NCBI GenBank assembly: GCA_949752795.1
Contig: OX457057.1
Coordinates: 161,921,980-161,985,979 of the forward strand
Length of the DNA: 64,000 bases
Direction: 5' to 3'
Source: Hyperoodon ampullatus
Lineage: Eukaryota; Chordata; Mammalia; Artiodactyla; Ziphiidae
Below the pieces are notes generated by a model, which was not told where the DNA came from, did no database searches, and worked only from the letters and a program-made list of their open reading frames with translations. Positions within the stretch are counted from its first letter, which is position 1. The number at the start of each line of letters is the position of its first letter. Position numbers and translations under genes: made by a program. This document shows, one piece after another, positions 31,286 to 44,060 of the stretch.

Positions 31286-32450
31286 GGATTCATTCTTAGG
31301 AGATAATTCTACCTATAAGGCCTTTAACTAGTTATATATTACCTTGGATGAGTCTGTTAATTTCTCTTTCTATTTCAGTTACTTCATCCTTAAAAATGGG
31401 GCTTGAATTAGATAATCTATAAAGTTTCTCCTGTCTCTTAAATTCCATGGCTGACATTACAATGAATTTCCATGATGTTTACATTCCCAGTTCTTTTGTC
31501 CTCTCCTCCCCTTTTTTTAAAAAAAAGAGCAGTTTGTACAGTGGGAGACAGAACCTCTATATGCCTGGTGGTACAAGTATATTCAAGTCTCCAAATACTT
31601 TCTAATTCTTATTTGTTAGATATGTTCATAGTTCAAAGTTAGTTTATTGAAGACTTTTCAAGCACATCTCCATTGAAATATCATAAACTTTTATTAAATT
31701 GTATTCTGTGGCTATGAAAATCATAACTTGGGCAGAACTTTACTTTTTGCACAATTTATGTCAAAAAAGGTTTTGCTACACACCATTCTACATTAGTGAT
31801 ATATATATTGTATTTATATATTATATGTCGTATATATTGTATATTGAATCACATAGTAAAATACTTATCACTTATAAGAAAGTAGGTTACTTTTAAGAGT
31901 GTAGCACCATTTGCATATAGATAATTATCTCTAGATACTTAATGAAAACTTGAAATAAAGGGGAGAAAGCCATCGAGGATAACTGCAAACTTAAAACACA
32001 CACAAGTATATTTACACATAGCACTTCAATTACATACCAAAATGTATTACACATATAATGAGTAGAGAGACCAGAAGTCTTGGATCTTGTGTTATGGGCA
32101 TTCTGTTAGAAGGCCATGACACTTCAATAGGCCATAATGTGTTAAGGTAAAGAAGTTTTAGTAAGAATTTTTTCCTTGGCTACTGATGACTGAACAGGGG
32201 GAACAGTATGAGTAGCTCTTATTCCTGGACCAAAAACTCACTTTTAAACTGGTTTTGTAACTTGTTAATATACAGTTGACCTCAGCTTTGCAGGAAAAGG
32301 GCCATCTTTTATTCTTAAGTATTTTAAAAGTTGATTTTAGCACCTGTTGTTTTCCAGGTAGCCCCAGAAAACAAGATTTGTGAAAGAGGTAACAGTTTTA
32401 GTCTGTTCTTGCTGTCCCCAATGAATTACATGAAGTAAGTAATTGCCATT
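31286..32450. other. No recognised feature
   Basis: AT-rich sequence with no clear repeat; 31795-31850 is a TATATTGTATTTATATATTA-type low-complexity patch. Confidence 0.4.
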
Positions 32451-32464
32451 AAATTAAATGAATT

Positions 32465-32605
32465 GGTAATTCCCTGGCGGTTCAGTGGTTAGGACTCCAC
32501 GCTTTCATTGCAGGGGGCATGGGTTCAATCCCTGGTTGGGGAACTCAGATCCTGCAAGCTGCGCAGTGTGGCCATGAAAGTAAATAAATAAATATATAAA
32601 TAAAA
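32465..32605 (+). mobile_element. Short CHR-type SINE
   Basis: GTAATTCCCTGGCGGTTCAG head, GGGTTCAATCCC B-box-like site, CTGCGCAGTGTGGCCATG, AAATAAATAAATAT tail. Imperfect direct repeat TTAARTGAATT on both sides. Confidence 0.83.
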
Positions 32606-33212
32606 TTAAGTGAATTAATTGCTATTAAATCCAAGGCTCCTTACTTTCCTGTTTATTTGGGTTTCAGTGGATAAAGAAGGAAGCAGTGATAACAACTCAT
32701 TGACCTTCTGATAGTGCCTTTAGACCCAGGGCAAGATACTCCCAAAGACCGACAGTCTTCCTGAGGATGACTGTAGTTGGAAGGGGATGGTATGTCATGA
32801 CTATTCTTGGAACTTGACTTGGCTGTTTCTATACTTCTTTGGCAGAAGCCAGAGGGTTGGGTTGGATCTCAGGGCATCTTTGGAATAATCAAGATGCTTG
32901 GTGTAGCAGCCCAGCTTGCAACCAGTTTTTGTTTTATTTTGTTTTACAGTGTTTTTGTTTGTTTGTTTTTTAATCTCTTACAGTGTTTTTAATCCTTGTT
33001 CTTCTTGCCAGTAACAGACACCTGTGCCTCACTAGTCCCTCCCTTTCCCCTAGGCAAAGGTGTTAAGTTAAAGTTGATTTTTTTCTATTGATATACTCAC
33101 TCCTAAGTTTGGCTCATCAAAATCTAGAGTTTTACTTTGAAAAAGTGATCAACTACTTGTATTTTTTTTTACCATAGGAAAATGTAACAACATTAAAAAC
33201 TAGCTGCTGTTA

Positions 33213-33967
33213 CCACATAGCACAGGGAGATCAGCTCGGTGCTTTGTGACCACCTAGAGGGGTGGGATAGGGAGGGTGGGAGGGAGACGTAAGAGGGAGG
33301 AGATATGGGGATATATGTATATGTATAGCTGATTCACTTTGTTATAAAGCAGAAACTAACATGCCATTGTAAAGCAATTATACTCCAGTAAAGATGTTAA
33401 AAAAAAAAAAAGGCTGACAGCACCAACAGTATATCAACTGGACGTGGAAAAATGGAACTCACAAATGTTGCTGATTGTAGGGCAAATGGTATAACCACTT
33501 TGAGCAACTGTTTAGCACTTCTGCTTTTACTGTTAAGAATACACCTATCCCATGACCACCATTTCATTTCTAAGTATTTACTGAAAAGAAATGAAAGCAA
33601 GAAAAAAAAGCAAAAAAAAAAGGATGTTCATAGCAGTTTTATTCTTGTTTGTTTTTTTTTTTTTTGCGGTATGCGGGCCTGTCACTGTTGTGGCCTCTCC
33701 TGTTGCGGAGCGCAGGCTCAGCGGCCATGGCTCACAGGCCCAGCCGCTCTGCAGCATGTGGGATCCTCCCAGACCGGGGCACGAACCCGTGTCCCCTGCA
33801 TCGGCAGGTGGACTCTCAACTACTGCACCACCAGGGAAGCCCCCAGTTTTATTCTTAATAGCGAAAAACTGAAAACAGCAAAATTGCCAATCAGGTTAAT
33901 GTATAAACAATCTGTGGTATATTCATATAATGGAATATTAGTAACAATAAAAACATTTTTGATATAC
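33213..33967 (+). mobile_element. L1 3' end with probable 3' transduction
   Basis: The left part (33213-33411) is a young-looking L1 3' UTR ending TACTCCAGTAAAGATGTTAA and an A-run. It continues without a target duplication into about 560 bp of a much older L1M ORF2 3' fragment (AATGTTGCTGATTGTAGGGC, GTATTTACTGAAAAGAAATG, TGTGGTATATTCATATAATG), which ends with AATAAA (33956-33961) and a second A-run at 33968. One perfect 18-bp duplication, AAAAACTAGCTGCTGTTA, encloses the whole unit (33195-33212 and 33973-33990). The simplest reading is one retrotransposition of an L1 transcript that read past its own signal into flanking DNA. Confidence 0.8.
33647..33843 (-). mobile_element. CHR SINE, GC-rich subfamily, internally deleted
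   Basis: Inverted copy inside the transduced segment. It lacks the CTCCGGACGCG block found in sibling copies. CAGTTTTATTCTT is duplicated at 33634-33646 and 33844-33856. Confidence 0.92.
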
Positions 33968-34367
33968 AAAAAAAAAACTAGCTGCTGTTAATAACGGCCT
34001 AATAAGGCTTTTGTTTTCTTGAATAGCACTTGACTATGCCAGATATTTGCCTTCATCTCCCAAAGTGAGAGGCTTTTAGAACTTTAAGAACTCTTCTATG
34101 CGTATAGTTAAAAAGGAGTGATAATTGATTTCTATCAATTTCTTACAACCTCTTTTGATTATGGAGAGAGTGGTAAGAATTTTTCTAACCAGTAATCTCC
34201 TTTATTAATTTGCTTCATCATCCCTTTCATCAGCCTTAATGTCTTACTGGCTAGGGCATGAGCTCACATTCTCATTTATTAGACTTACAAGACAGCATGC
34301 CAGACAGTAGTAAAACTTCCTAGGATATTTGTCTGCTGAGAGATTAAGAGCTAGATGTTTATTCCTT

Positions 34368-34720
34368 TTTTAAAAATAAATTTATTTATTTATTTTTGGC
34401 TGCATTGGGTCTTTGTTGCTGTGCGCGGGTTTTTCTCTAGTTGCGGCGGGTGGGGGCTACTCTTTGTTGTGGTGCGAGGGCTTCTCATTGCAGTGGCTTC
34501 TCTTGTTGAGGAGCACGGGCTCTAGGTGCACGGGCTTCAGTAGTTGTGGCACACGGGCTCAATAGTTGTGGCTTACGGGCTCTAGAGCGCAGGCTCAGTA
34601 GTTGTGGCGCACAGGCTTAGTCGCTCTGCGGCATGTGGGATCTTCCCTGACCAGAGCTAAAACCTGTGTTTCCCTGCACTGGCAGGCGGATTCTCAACCA
34701 CTGCGTCACCAGGGGAGCCC
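34368..34720 (-). mobile_element. CHR-type SINE, long form
   Basis: Inverted full-length copy. TAGATGWTTATTCCTT is duplicated (one mismatch) at 34352-34367 and 34721-34736. Confidence 0.92.
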
Positions 34721-34736
34721 TAGATGATTATTCCTT

Positions 34737-36085
34737 AAGGACATCTATTTAAGGAGAGTAGCTTCCCCCTCCCATCCTACTCCTCAGATAGCTAATTTAT
34801 TTCCTTTAGGTAGCTTCAGACTTGTCTGTTCTAATATTCTAAATAAGCCACCAAATATTTGGTAAACTTTTACTATTGTGAAGTATCCTTGGCTGTGGAA
34901 GTCTAGTGTTTACCAGCTCCAAGTGACTGGTGGTGGCTTTTCTTTTTTGAGGCTGGCCAGGGAACAGAAGGCCAATTCAAGTGGTAAAGGGAATAGGGTA
35001 AAGGAGCTAGCTCAACATCCAATATCAGCCTGGTCTAATATTCTGCTCCTCTTTATTTTTTTTCTGGTTTTGGCATCCCTAATTTCCTATTCCTTCTCTG
35101 GCCATGTACATTTTCCACCTTGCCTATTTGTGCCCAAACCCAAAAACAAACAAAAACCCCAAGAACCCCCTATCTTATGTATTTTCTCCAGTTTTTGAAA
35201 TAAAAAGTGCTCTAAGAAATTTCACAGGGAGTAGCAAAAAGGTAAAGGCACTAAGAGGAGGTCAGGGGATAATCTCTCTTTTGTCTTTCTCTACCTTCTC
35301 TATTTTTGCTTAGAATCAATAGAAAAGTTGAGGGATATTAAAAGAAGTTGTAGAAGGTTTTAAGACTATACTGTGGACTGAATAAAGTGTAATCATATAT
35401 ATTTCAAAATATTTCAAACTAATTCTCAGGTGTATGTACTAGTAGAGGGGATTTCAGCGAAGAATATCAAAGAAGAATGAACTATAGTCCTGGAATGGCT
35501 TTGGGTGTCTGCAAGTAGTAGGGATGGGGTAAGCTTCTTATTCCTTAATCCAAGGTGAGGAGGTAGTAGTAGGGGAGTAATATGTTTCCAGGGCATGCAG
35601 GGGAGGGGAGGGAAAGTCAGAGACAAAGGAAGAGAACATGATATGAGTGAAGAGATGCTCCACAGCTGCTTTTAAGACATATACGTACATAGGTCAGAAT
35701 ACAAAAAAGTGGAATTTTTTTCTTCTTTACCTGAAATTTGATATGAATACATACATGCACACACACAAATAGTTAATAAGGGGAAACCGTAATAAAAATG
35801 GTGGTTTACCAATATATTTGAAGCTTTTTTTTTCCTCCTTGCAAGCATGAAGTATCATGCTTCAGGGTTTTTTTGAGTGTTATTGTAATTTATTCTTTTA
35901 AAAAACATTTATTTGTTTTGCTTCTGTATAGTCATATATCCACTTAGGTTCAGAAGTCATTCTCTTCTGAATTAGTATCCAGATAAGACCTATTTATCAC
36001 AATGACATTTTAAATAATTGATATAACATTTGATATCATATCTAATGGAATTGATATGTATCTTAAATCTTCATCTTTAGGTTCT
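34737..36085. other. No recognised gene
   Basis: Apparently unique. An open frame of 106 codons at 34878-35198 lacks any domain I recognise and ends in Asn/Lys/Pro low complexity; judged chance. Confidence 0.4.
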
Positions 36086-36096
36086 CTCCCTTCACT

Positions 36097-36414
36097 ATTT
36101 TTTTTTTTTTTGTCTGCGTTGGGTCTTCACTGCTGTGCGTGGGCTTTCTCTAGTTGTGGCGAGCGGGGGCTACTCTTCATTGTGGTGTGTGGGTTTCTCA
36201 TCGCGGTGGCTTCTCTTGTTGTGGAGCATGGGATCTAGGTGCGTGGGCTTCAGTAGTTGTGGCTCGTGGGCTCTAGAGCGCAGGCTCAGAAGTTGTGGCA
36301 CACAGGCTTAGTTGCTCCACGGCATGTGGGATCTTCCCAGATCAGGGCTCGAGGGAACCCATGTGCCCTGCATTGGCAGGTGGAGTCTTAACCACTGAGC
36401 CACTAGGGAAGTCC
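36097..36414 (-). mobile_element. CHR-type SINE, long form
   Basis: Inverted copy with one body segment shorter than usual. CTCCCTTCACT is duplicated at 36086-36096 and 36415-36425. Confidence 0.92.
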
Positions 36415-36629
36415 CTCCCTTCACTCTTAATATTGTTTTGTGCAAAGGAAAAGGTTATTATTTCTAAAAAGACAGTGAAGGCCTTTGTAGCTTTAAAATT
36501 TGTTACTGTGTTACTCTAATTATATCAGCTATTTCCTAGAAAATGCTTCAAAATATATCCTGATGGTTTTGGAAGAATGTATGGAAGTTTTTTTTTTTTT
36601 AACTAAAACTTTTCTTTATAATTTATGAT

Positions 36630-36903
36630 TTTTTAAAAAATTTATTTATTTATTTATTTATTTGGTTGTGCTGGGTCTTAGTTGCAGCAGGCCGGCTCCT
36701 TAGTTGGGGCTTGCAGGCTCCTTTAGTTGTGGCTCGCGGGATCCTTTAGCTGCGGCTTGTGGGCTCCTTAGTTGTGGCACACGAACTCTTGTTTGCGGCA
36801 TGCATGTGGGATCTAGTTCCCTAACCAGGGATCGAACCCAGGCCCCCTGCATTCGGAGCATGGAATGTTAACCACTGCACACCAGGGATACATCTTGAAG
36901 TCC
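36630..36903 (-). mobile_element. CHR-type SINE, older diverged form
   Basis: TTTGGTTGTGCTGGGTCTTA, repeated TTAGTTGTGGC body, GGGATCGAACCC, end ACACCAGGGATACATC. TAATTTATGAT occurs on both sides (left about 36619, right about 36905). Confidence 0.85.
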
Positions 36904-37297
36904 CTAATTTATGATGTTTAATACAAGTTTCTAAATGTCCAGATAAGGTTTGTTATATACGTATTTTACCGAGCAGAGTTCCCCATAATATTCTGGGTAG
37001 ACATTTGTCTGACCATTTTAATTTAGTATTTTCAGAAGAGATTTGCTTGCTTTTTGGTCAGAGTTAAAACAGAGCTAGTCCATGTGTATTTTTTAATAGG
37101 GATAGAAGAATAGGCTTTATGGCATGATTTTAGGAACACCAGCAGTGTCTCTCTGTCTGCTAGTTAATGACTAAAATTCTTTTTTGGGGGGAATTTCTTT
37201 CATCTTTCACTGTGTAACCTATTAAGATGTAGATATCATTATAGTTAGGGAGGTGGTGGGATTCAGTGCCATTGTATGTGCATTAACATCTTAGTAG

Positions 37298-37424
37298 GGA
37301 CTTCCCTGGTGGTCCAGTGGTTAAGAAGCTGTGCTTCCAATGAAGGGGGCATGGGTTCGAACCCTGGTCTGGGAACTAAAATCCCACATGCCGCATGGCC
37401 AAAAACAACAACAACAACAACAAA
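37298..37424 (+). mobile_element. Short CHR-type SINE with (ACA)n tail
   Basis: GGACTTCCCTGGTGGTCCAG head, GGGTTCGAACCC, GCCGCATGGCC, then an (AAC)n tail. AACATCTTAGTAG is duplicated at 37285-37297 and 37425-37437. Confidence 0.93.
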
Positions 37425-37932
37425 AACATCTTAGTAGAAGTTACTTATTATATTATCCTTAAATTCTGAGGCTCTAGAGCACAATTTTTCTGGAGACCTT
37501 GCCTGGAGGAGTAAACACCCTTAGCTCTTGTGTCTTGAAAATAAATGGAGTCCATTCTCTTCCCCCTAATACCACTCTCCAATCAAAGATAAAATCACTT
37601 CAGTCCTTCATATAGAAAGAGATCGACCTGGGACAGTGTGTACGTGCATTCATGTATGTGTGCATATAGAGGGTAGTAGGAGTATCGTGAGGGGTGAAAG
37701 TCCTTGGGAAGTAAGGAGACAAATTCATAGAGAGGTCAGGAAAGGAGGGTACCTGTCCATCAAGGCCTACTTTATGATCTTCCTTAGAACAAGACCTGAT
37801 TAAGGAGTTACTTTTTCTTGAAGTGCAGCATATACCAACTTTTAATTCTGGTCTTCGCGATTTGAAAATGCTGATAACCTCTTATTATTTTTAGGATGAT
37901 TTAATTTGCTTTTTACTTTGCCATGAATTATT

Positions 37933-38158
37933 ATTTTTTGTTTGTTTGTTTTTTGTGTTTTTTTTTGCGGTACGCGGGCCTCTCACTGTTGTGGACTCTC
38001 CCGTTGTGGAGCACAGGCTCCGGACGCGCAGGCTCAGCGGCCATGGCTCACGGGCCCAGCCGCTCTGCTGCATGTGGGAGCTTCCCGGACCGGGCCACGA
38101 ACCTGTGTCCCCTGCATCGGCAGGCGGACTCTCAACCACTGCACCACCAGGGAAGCCC
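37933..38158 (-). mobile_element. CHR SINE, GC-rich subfamily
   Basis: Inverted copy; TGCCATGAATTATT duplicated at 37919-37932 and 38159-38172. Confidence 0.94.
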
Positions 38159-38172
38159 TGCCATGAATTATT

Positions 38173-40195
38173 TTAAGCTCTTGATCTGTGATCAGTTTTA
38201 GTGAGGAGAAAGGTAGTTATATGTGGTCTCTGTTGGGATTTCCTCCACTGTGGGAGTGTTTCATAGCATCAATAAGGAACATTTGTGACCAGTAGTTAGG
38301 TTTGATGATTTTATTGTTCTTTTTCTGGGTACATGAAAACTCATTCTGTGAAGTTTGACAGAGTTCCTTACAGAATTTTATGTCCATTTCCTTGTATTTA
38401 GGTGTAGCATTATTAAGTACACGTTGTACTTTTATTTCATAGCAGTGTAAAATGAACCTATTCTAACCAAATCTCTAACTTAGATGTTAAGCTCTTTGAG
38501 AGCAGTCTCTATATCTTTCATCTTTGTATCCCCCTTAGTATCTTGCTAACAGTAAAACCCTGCTGTAAGTGGGTTCAAAATGTGGTGTGTTATGAAGAGG
38601 TTAGTAGAATTATCAACGAGCTTCTGCACAAATGGCCCATCACCAGTCAGGTTATGTCACAATTATAGTCCCTGGAACAGAGTAGTAGTTTAAACATTTT
38701 TGAGTGAATGAGGATTTCTGTGTGTATTAATTAATGCTAACACAGATTACTGCAGTTTACACTTTCCACTTAATTCTTTTATTCTCAGATACAACTGTGT
38801 TGGGGATTTGTATTGTGTATTTTTTTTTAGAGAGAGGTATTATTTAATGTTTTGGTCTTAATGACTAAAATAACCTACCTTGTTAGCAGGTTTTTCTATA
38901 GAGTTGGATAGAATGAAAACAGCGTTCTTAATTCAGCAAGAGCTACTTTAGGTTATTTCCTGTATTTGACTTTCTCTGCTTATAGTTTACATAATTGTTT
39001 AAAGTCCCTTGGTTTTGACTTTCAGTGCTTCTCCTGGTATGCTTGGTGTTTTGAGAGACTGGTTAGATTCCTTTTGTGTGCAAAAGGGTTTATTCTTGTT
39101 TGTATTACACTTTGATGATTTTCATCTGGAATTGCTCTTTAGAAGTGATATTTATCTAAATCTCAACTTTCTGAAAAATTAAGGCAAGCAGAAAATGGGA
39201 GGAAATTCTAACTCAGAGGTCTTTTAATACTTAATCAGTATAACCAAGCAAACCTGTTTAAAGATAAGAATAGTTTCCAGATTAAGTTCATCTATATCAT
39301 CCTCTGTGAGTATTGTGGAGAAACTTAAGTTTCAACTGTAATGAACTCTGAGTCAGTAAGTGTGTTAACCAACTCAGTTTTGACTGACTTGAATATATTA
39401 TTTGGCCCCCAGCGTAGATTTTACCATTACTTATTGGATATTTTTGGCATTATTAATATTACTAAATGAACTAGAATTTGGCTGAAAATTTGAAGCCTCA
39501 GTAACTGGACAAGTAAGTCATGCTAGTTAGTGTCATACAGCAGTGTTTTTCATACTTTTTTGTTCACATATTTCCTAAAAGGACCTCTGGAAGATCTAGG
39601 TTAGAAGAGGATGTAACTGTAAAGGGGTAGCATGAGGGGGATGTGTGTATCTATTTTGTATCTTGTACAAACAGGTGGTGATTACATGAATCTATACATG
39701 TATTAAATTCATAGGACTGTACACCAAAAGAAAGAAAATAGATGTGTACTCTCTTGCACATGTTTTTGGTGACATCTGAAAACTTTTTTCATCATAAGTT
39801 TAAATAATTGCAAATTATATAATTTTTGATGTTATAAATAATGATATTTTAAAACAAAGCCCTTACATCATTTTAAAAGAGAAAGTATCCAGGAATCTAA
39901 GTACCGCAGTGATTTATCACTTACCATTACCATTTAACAGCTGAAAGTTGTAAATTATTCTTGTTTTCTTCGGATTTGTATTTCTGTCCTACTTCCCTCA
40001 TAGAATTTTATCTTAATGCCACGTTATATTGACTCCCCAAATACCATATCATAGTTCTCTGCACCTAAGATAGGTATATAAATTGAAATTGGATATTTTT
40101 TAGTTTCTCTATGTTTAAAAATTTTATGATTGATTTAGGATTTAAACCTGTTAGTGCATAATCAAAACAATATGAATATATTTTTGATAATTAAA
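38173..40195. other. Repeat-poor stretch with one L2-like piece
   Basis: 38470-38730 resembles an L2 3' UTR (GTTAAGCTCTTTGAGAGCAG, CTTTGTATCCCCCTTAGTAT, TCCCTGGAACAGAGTAGTAG), interrupted near 38560-38670. The rest holds nothing I recognise. Confidence 0.45.
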
Positions 40196-40199
40196 AGTA

Positions 40200-40880
40200 A
40201 GATTTTATTGGAAATGCATTATATCAGCTATTGCTGCAAAAATGCTATGTAGTAAATAATCTGAAAGTTTCAGTGGTTTAGAACAATGTTTTTTCCCTCT
40301 CCCTCATGGATCTCTGGGTCAGCTGGGTTTTGGTTGATCTCAGCTGAGTTTGACTGGGTTCAGCTGGATTTGACTCCAAGCTAAGGTCTGCTCTGCATGT
40401 CTCATAATCTTCCTGTGGAGAAAGTGGAAACACAAGAAGGGTGAGAAACAAACACAAATGAAAGCTCTTAAGGCTCTAATTCAAAATTGGGGGACTTTCC
40501 TGGTGGTCCAGTGGTTAGTACTCTGCGTTCCCAATGAAGGGGGCCTGGGTTCGATCCCTGGTCAGGGAACTAGGTCCTGCATGCATGCCACAACTAAGAG
40601 TTCACATGGCGCAACTAAGAAGCCTGCCTGCCACAAGATCCCGTTTGCCACAACAAAGATCCTGTGTGCCGCAACTAAGACCCGGCACAACCAAAATAAA
40701 TAAATAAATGTTAAAAAACAAAACAAAACCAAAATTGGGCAGAGAAAGTCATATGATCACGCCCAACATCACTGAGGCCAGGAAACATACTTTCTATATT
40801 CTAGTGGTAGGTAACTGCAGCATCTTTTGGCCAAAGATTTGGATGTATAATTCTATAACAGGGAGGAGCTGAAAACCTGG
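40200..40880. repeat. Unnamed ancient interspersed repeat, split by a SINE
   Basis: ATTGCTGCAAAAATGCTATG, TTCAGTGGTTTAGAACAATG, GATCTCTGGGTCAGCTGGGT, and after the SINE GCAGAGAAAGTCATATGATC, AGGGAGGAGCTGAAAACCTG. It is related to the copy at 11575-11990. Confidence 0.5.
40492..40730 (+). mobile_element. CHR-type SINE, intermediate length
   Basis: GGACTTTCCTGGTGGTCCAG head, GGTTCGATCCC, GCCACAACTAAGA body, AAATAAATAAATG tail. AAAATTGGG duplicated at 40483-40491 and 40731-40739. Confidence 0.9.
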
Positions 40881-40959
40881 GAACAAGAGTCCAACCTATT
40901 TTGTGCATCTTTTAATGAGATGCTTTCTCTCATGTCCATGGATATTATTTACTAGAATG

Positions 40960-41450
40960 AGATACCTAAATTGAGATCTGAAGCAGTAGGAGTTAGCCAG
41001 GAAAAATCTGGGTAGGGGCAGTGGGGCACAAAGTATTTGGGGATGAGGGAACAATATTTGCCAAAAAAAAGAGGGTTTGGGGAATTATTGAGTATGTGCA
41101 AAGCATAAGATGAGAGGCCAGGTGTTTACCAAAAGGAGAATGGGTAGGAGAGTAAGGCCGAGGTCCCTGCAAAAGATCCTTTTATGCCATGTGAGGGAGA
41201 TTAGACTTTAACTTGAATGCAATGGGGAAATCATTGGAAGGTTTTAAACAGAGTAGTGATGTAATCAGATTTTCCTGTGAGCTAGAAGAAAAAAATCATC
41301 TTTGGCTGTTTATGCATATTAGATTGATGTTAGATAAGACCAGAGGCTGAGAGACCAGTGAGGAGACCACTGCAAAAACCCAGGTGAAGAACGAAGGTGG
41401 CCTAAACTAAGGTTGTGGAATTAGGGCCAGAAAGAGGTATTGTTGAGCCA
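40960..41450. repeat. Probable ancient repeat, family not named
   Basis: AATGCAATGGGGAAATCATT, GGAAGGTTTTAAACAGAGTA, GTGATGTAATCAGATTT, CAGTGAGGAGACCACTGC, AACCCAGGTGAAGAACG follow a pattern I remember from a widespread mammalian repeat (ATGGGAAGCCATTGGAGGGT). Confidence 0.45.
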
Positions 41451-41879
41451 CAGAGAACTAATTTGATCTATTTTTAGCCAGCGAGTACATTGGTAACATT
41501 CTCTCATTTATATGTAATTTGAATGTTACAACAAGGGCAGTTTTTCAATTAACATATGTCCTCAATCTTTAATTTTATAAAATGGTGTGAATGTTATCAA
41601 TATCTGTTAAAAATGATTTTACTATTTATTTACTATTTGTAAATAGTAAAGTTTAATACAGATGTCAATTATTAATATTATGCAGGATGTTCTTCATTTG
41701 AATTCCTTGGGAAAAGAGTTAATAAGTGAATATGTTGTTCTAGTGAGGCAAAGAGAAATACTATTTAACTATTAGCTCAGTGACGTAGTGTGTATTGTGT
41801 GTATTTTCTATTTCCTTGGTTTAACTATTTGTCCCTTCCTCCATAATCCAGAATATTCAAAATACATATTTGTCTGAAA

Positions 41880-42300
41880 GAAAAACTCTTGAAATTGTTA
41901 CTGCTATTAATGGCTTCTAATTGCCAACAAGATAAATCTGAAATTTTTGGTGTGGCATTCAGGGTTCTCCAAGATTTGGTCCTTGCTTACCTCTCCTACT
42001 TTAATTTTCTTAGCACATCATTTCATGCACATACCTGCCTCTGCACAAAGAACAAACAGAAATCCTGGGGCCGTACTAAGTTTTTTTCTGTTTCCATCAT
42101 GTGCTATGCAGTTTGGTGTCATTGATCTCACTTTACTTCAGATGGTTGATGTAAAAATGACTTGTATGTCTTTAAATTGGAGGTGATGGATGAGGGCCAG
42201 ATTTCATCTTTCCAGTTTACAGATATATCCCAAGTGCTTGTTATAGTGTTTGGTACAAAGTGGATGTTTGATAAATATTTGAATAATTAATAAATTGATG
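41880..42300 (+). repeat. L2 LINE 3' end
   Basis: GGCATTCAGGGTTCTCCAAG, ATTTGGTCCTTGCTTACC, CTTGTTATAGTGTTTGGTAC, TGTTTGATAAATATTTGAAT match the L2 ORF2 end and 3' UTR. Short open frames over it are relics of that reading frame. Confidence 0.65.
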
Positions 42301-42979
42301 AATTAATACTGAGAGTTAGGCATTTTAGAATTTCCTATGGATTGAGCTATATTGTTTCTTTATGTGGGCACAGACACATCATATACATTCCATGCAGAAA
42401 TGTGTGTGTGAATGTGTATGTGAGTATATGTAAGCAGTTGTTGCATGCTTCCCTAGTCTCAGTGAAACAGCTGACTGCTTGGATTACAGAGGATTGTATT
42501 GTAGATCTTTAGGAATGATCTCGGTTTATTTGTGAGTCCCTCCCTAGGAATGTCAGCTCTGAGCTTGCATTGAAGTCATTGTACCAGGTGCTAGTTACAT
42601 TGACTTTGAGAATTCCATGAGGGAAAGAGGATTGGCACATTCCTTTCATCCCTTAGATATTTCATTATCTTTTGCCTAAACAACATAGGCAATGATGTGT
42701 TTCTGCTAAGATGCAAAGATCTTGGAATGCTGAATTCCACACATTTTATGTGTTTAGGAAGGCTATTACTTTCCTCTAAACTTTTGTCACAATTCTGAAC
42801 AGAAGGGTATTTATATCTAAAATAAGTGTGGAAATTTTAGATTGTCAAGTTAAGCTGTAAATTCTCATCTGTAGGTATTACTAAAATTTAATGTTCTGTG
42901 ATATGATATTTACGGCATGGCTTTTTATTATTTTCATGTAACTGGTGTGAAAATGGGCTTCAGCCCCATTTTTTGCCTT
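42301..42979. other. No recognised feature
   Basis: No repeat or open frame recognised; a TGTGTGTGAATGTGTATG patch lies near 42402. Confidence 0.4.
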
Positions 42980-44060
42980 TTTTCTCTTTATTTTTAAAAT
43001 TATCATACAGTAAAATTGATTTTTGTTTGTTTTACAGTTCTTTGGATTTTAACCCCTGCAGATCTGTGTAATCCCATAATCAGAGCAGTTACATCATTCC
43101 AAAAAACTTACATGTGCAGTCCCTTTGTAGTCCCATCTTTCTTCTACCCCTAACCCCTGGCAACCACTGGTCTGTTCTCTGTCACTACACAATTGACCCT
43201 TGAATAACGTGGGGGTTAGGGGTGTCAGCCCTGTGAGCAGTAGAAAATCTGGATATAACTTCACAGTTGGCCCTGGTATCTATGGTTCCACATTCATGGA
43301 TTCAACCAGCCACAGTTTGTTGTAGCACTGTAGTATGTATTCAGGGAAAACTTATGTATAAGTGAACTTGCACAGTTCAAACCCATGTTGTTCAAGGGTC
43401 AACTGTAGTTTTGTCTCTTTAAGAAAGGCATATAAATAGAAGCATATAATGTGCTTGTGAGACTGGCTTCTATTGTAAATTTAGCAAAATGCCTTTGAGA
43501 TTCAAATTGTTATGTATATCAATAGGTCATTCCTTTTTTATTGCTGAGTAGTATTCCATTGTATGGATGTACCACAATTTATTTGTAAATCTGTTGAAGG
43601 ACATTTAGGTTATTTCCTGTTTGGGGCAGTTATGACTAGAGCTGCCATAAATGTTTCTGTATGGGTTTTTGTGAATACAAGTTTTCATTTCACTAGGGTA
43701 AATACCTGTGAGTGGAATTGCTGAGTCATATGGTAAGTGTTTGTTTTACTTTATAAGAAACAGCCAGGCTGTTTTCCAGAGTGGTTGTATCACTTTGCAT
43801 TCTCCCTAGCAGTGTTTGAGAGTTCCAGTTGGTCAGCATCCTCAGCACTTGGTATTGTCAGTGCTTTTCATATTAGCCATTCTAATAGGCATGTAGTGGT
43901 ATCATTGTGGTTTTAATTTGCATTTTCTTAGTGGCTGCTGATGTTCAACATCTTTTCATGTGCTTATTCACCATTTATATAACCTCTTTGGTGAAGTGTC
44001 TGTTCAAGTCATTTGCCTGTTTTTTTTAATGGGTTGTTTTCTTAGTGTCTCAACCCATTT
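42980..44060 (-). repeat. Ancient L1M 3' end, split by a Tigger-type element
   Basis: ATTATCATACAGTAAAATTG, CTAACCCCTGGCAACCACTG, GCTGAGTAGTATTCCATTGT, GTGAGTGGAATTGCTGAGTC, TTTGGTGAAGTGTCTGTTCA is an inverted L1M 3' UTR to ORF2 end. Confidence 0.8.
43190..43405. mobile_element. Tigger-type MITE (MER8-like)
   Basis: Begins CAATTGACCCTTGAATAACG and ends TTGTTCAAGGGTCAACTG, an inverted repeat pair followed by TA. It lies within the L1M element, so it is the later arrival. Confidence 0.82.

Noticed and set aside
33452..33991. 179-codon open frame, the longest in the window
   Set aside because: It is stitched from an old L1M fragment, an inverted SINE and A-runs; not a gene.
34878..35198. 106-codon frame with a hydrophobic stretch considered as a small membrane protein
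   Set aside because: No homology, no upstream or splice signals, low-complexity end.
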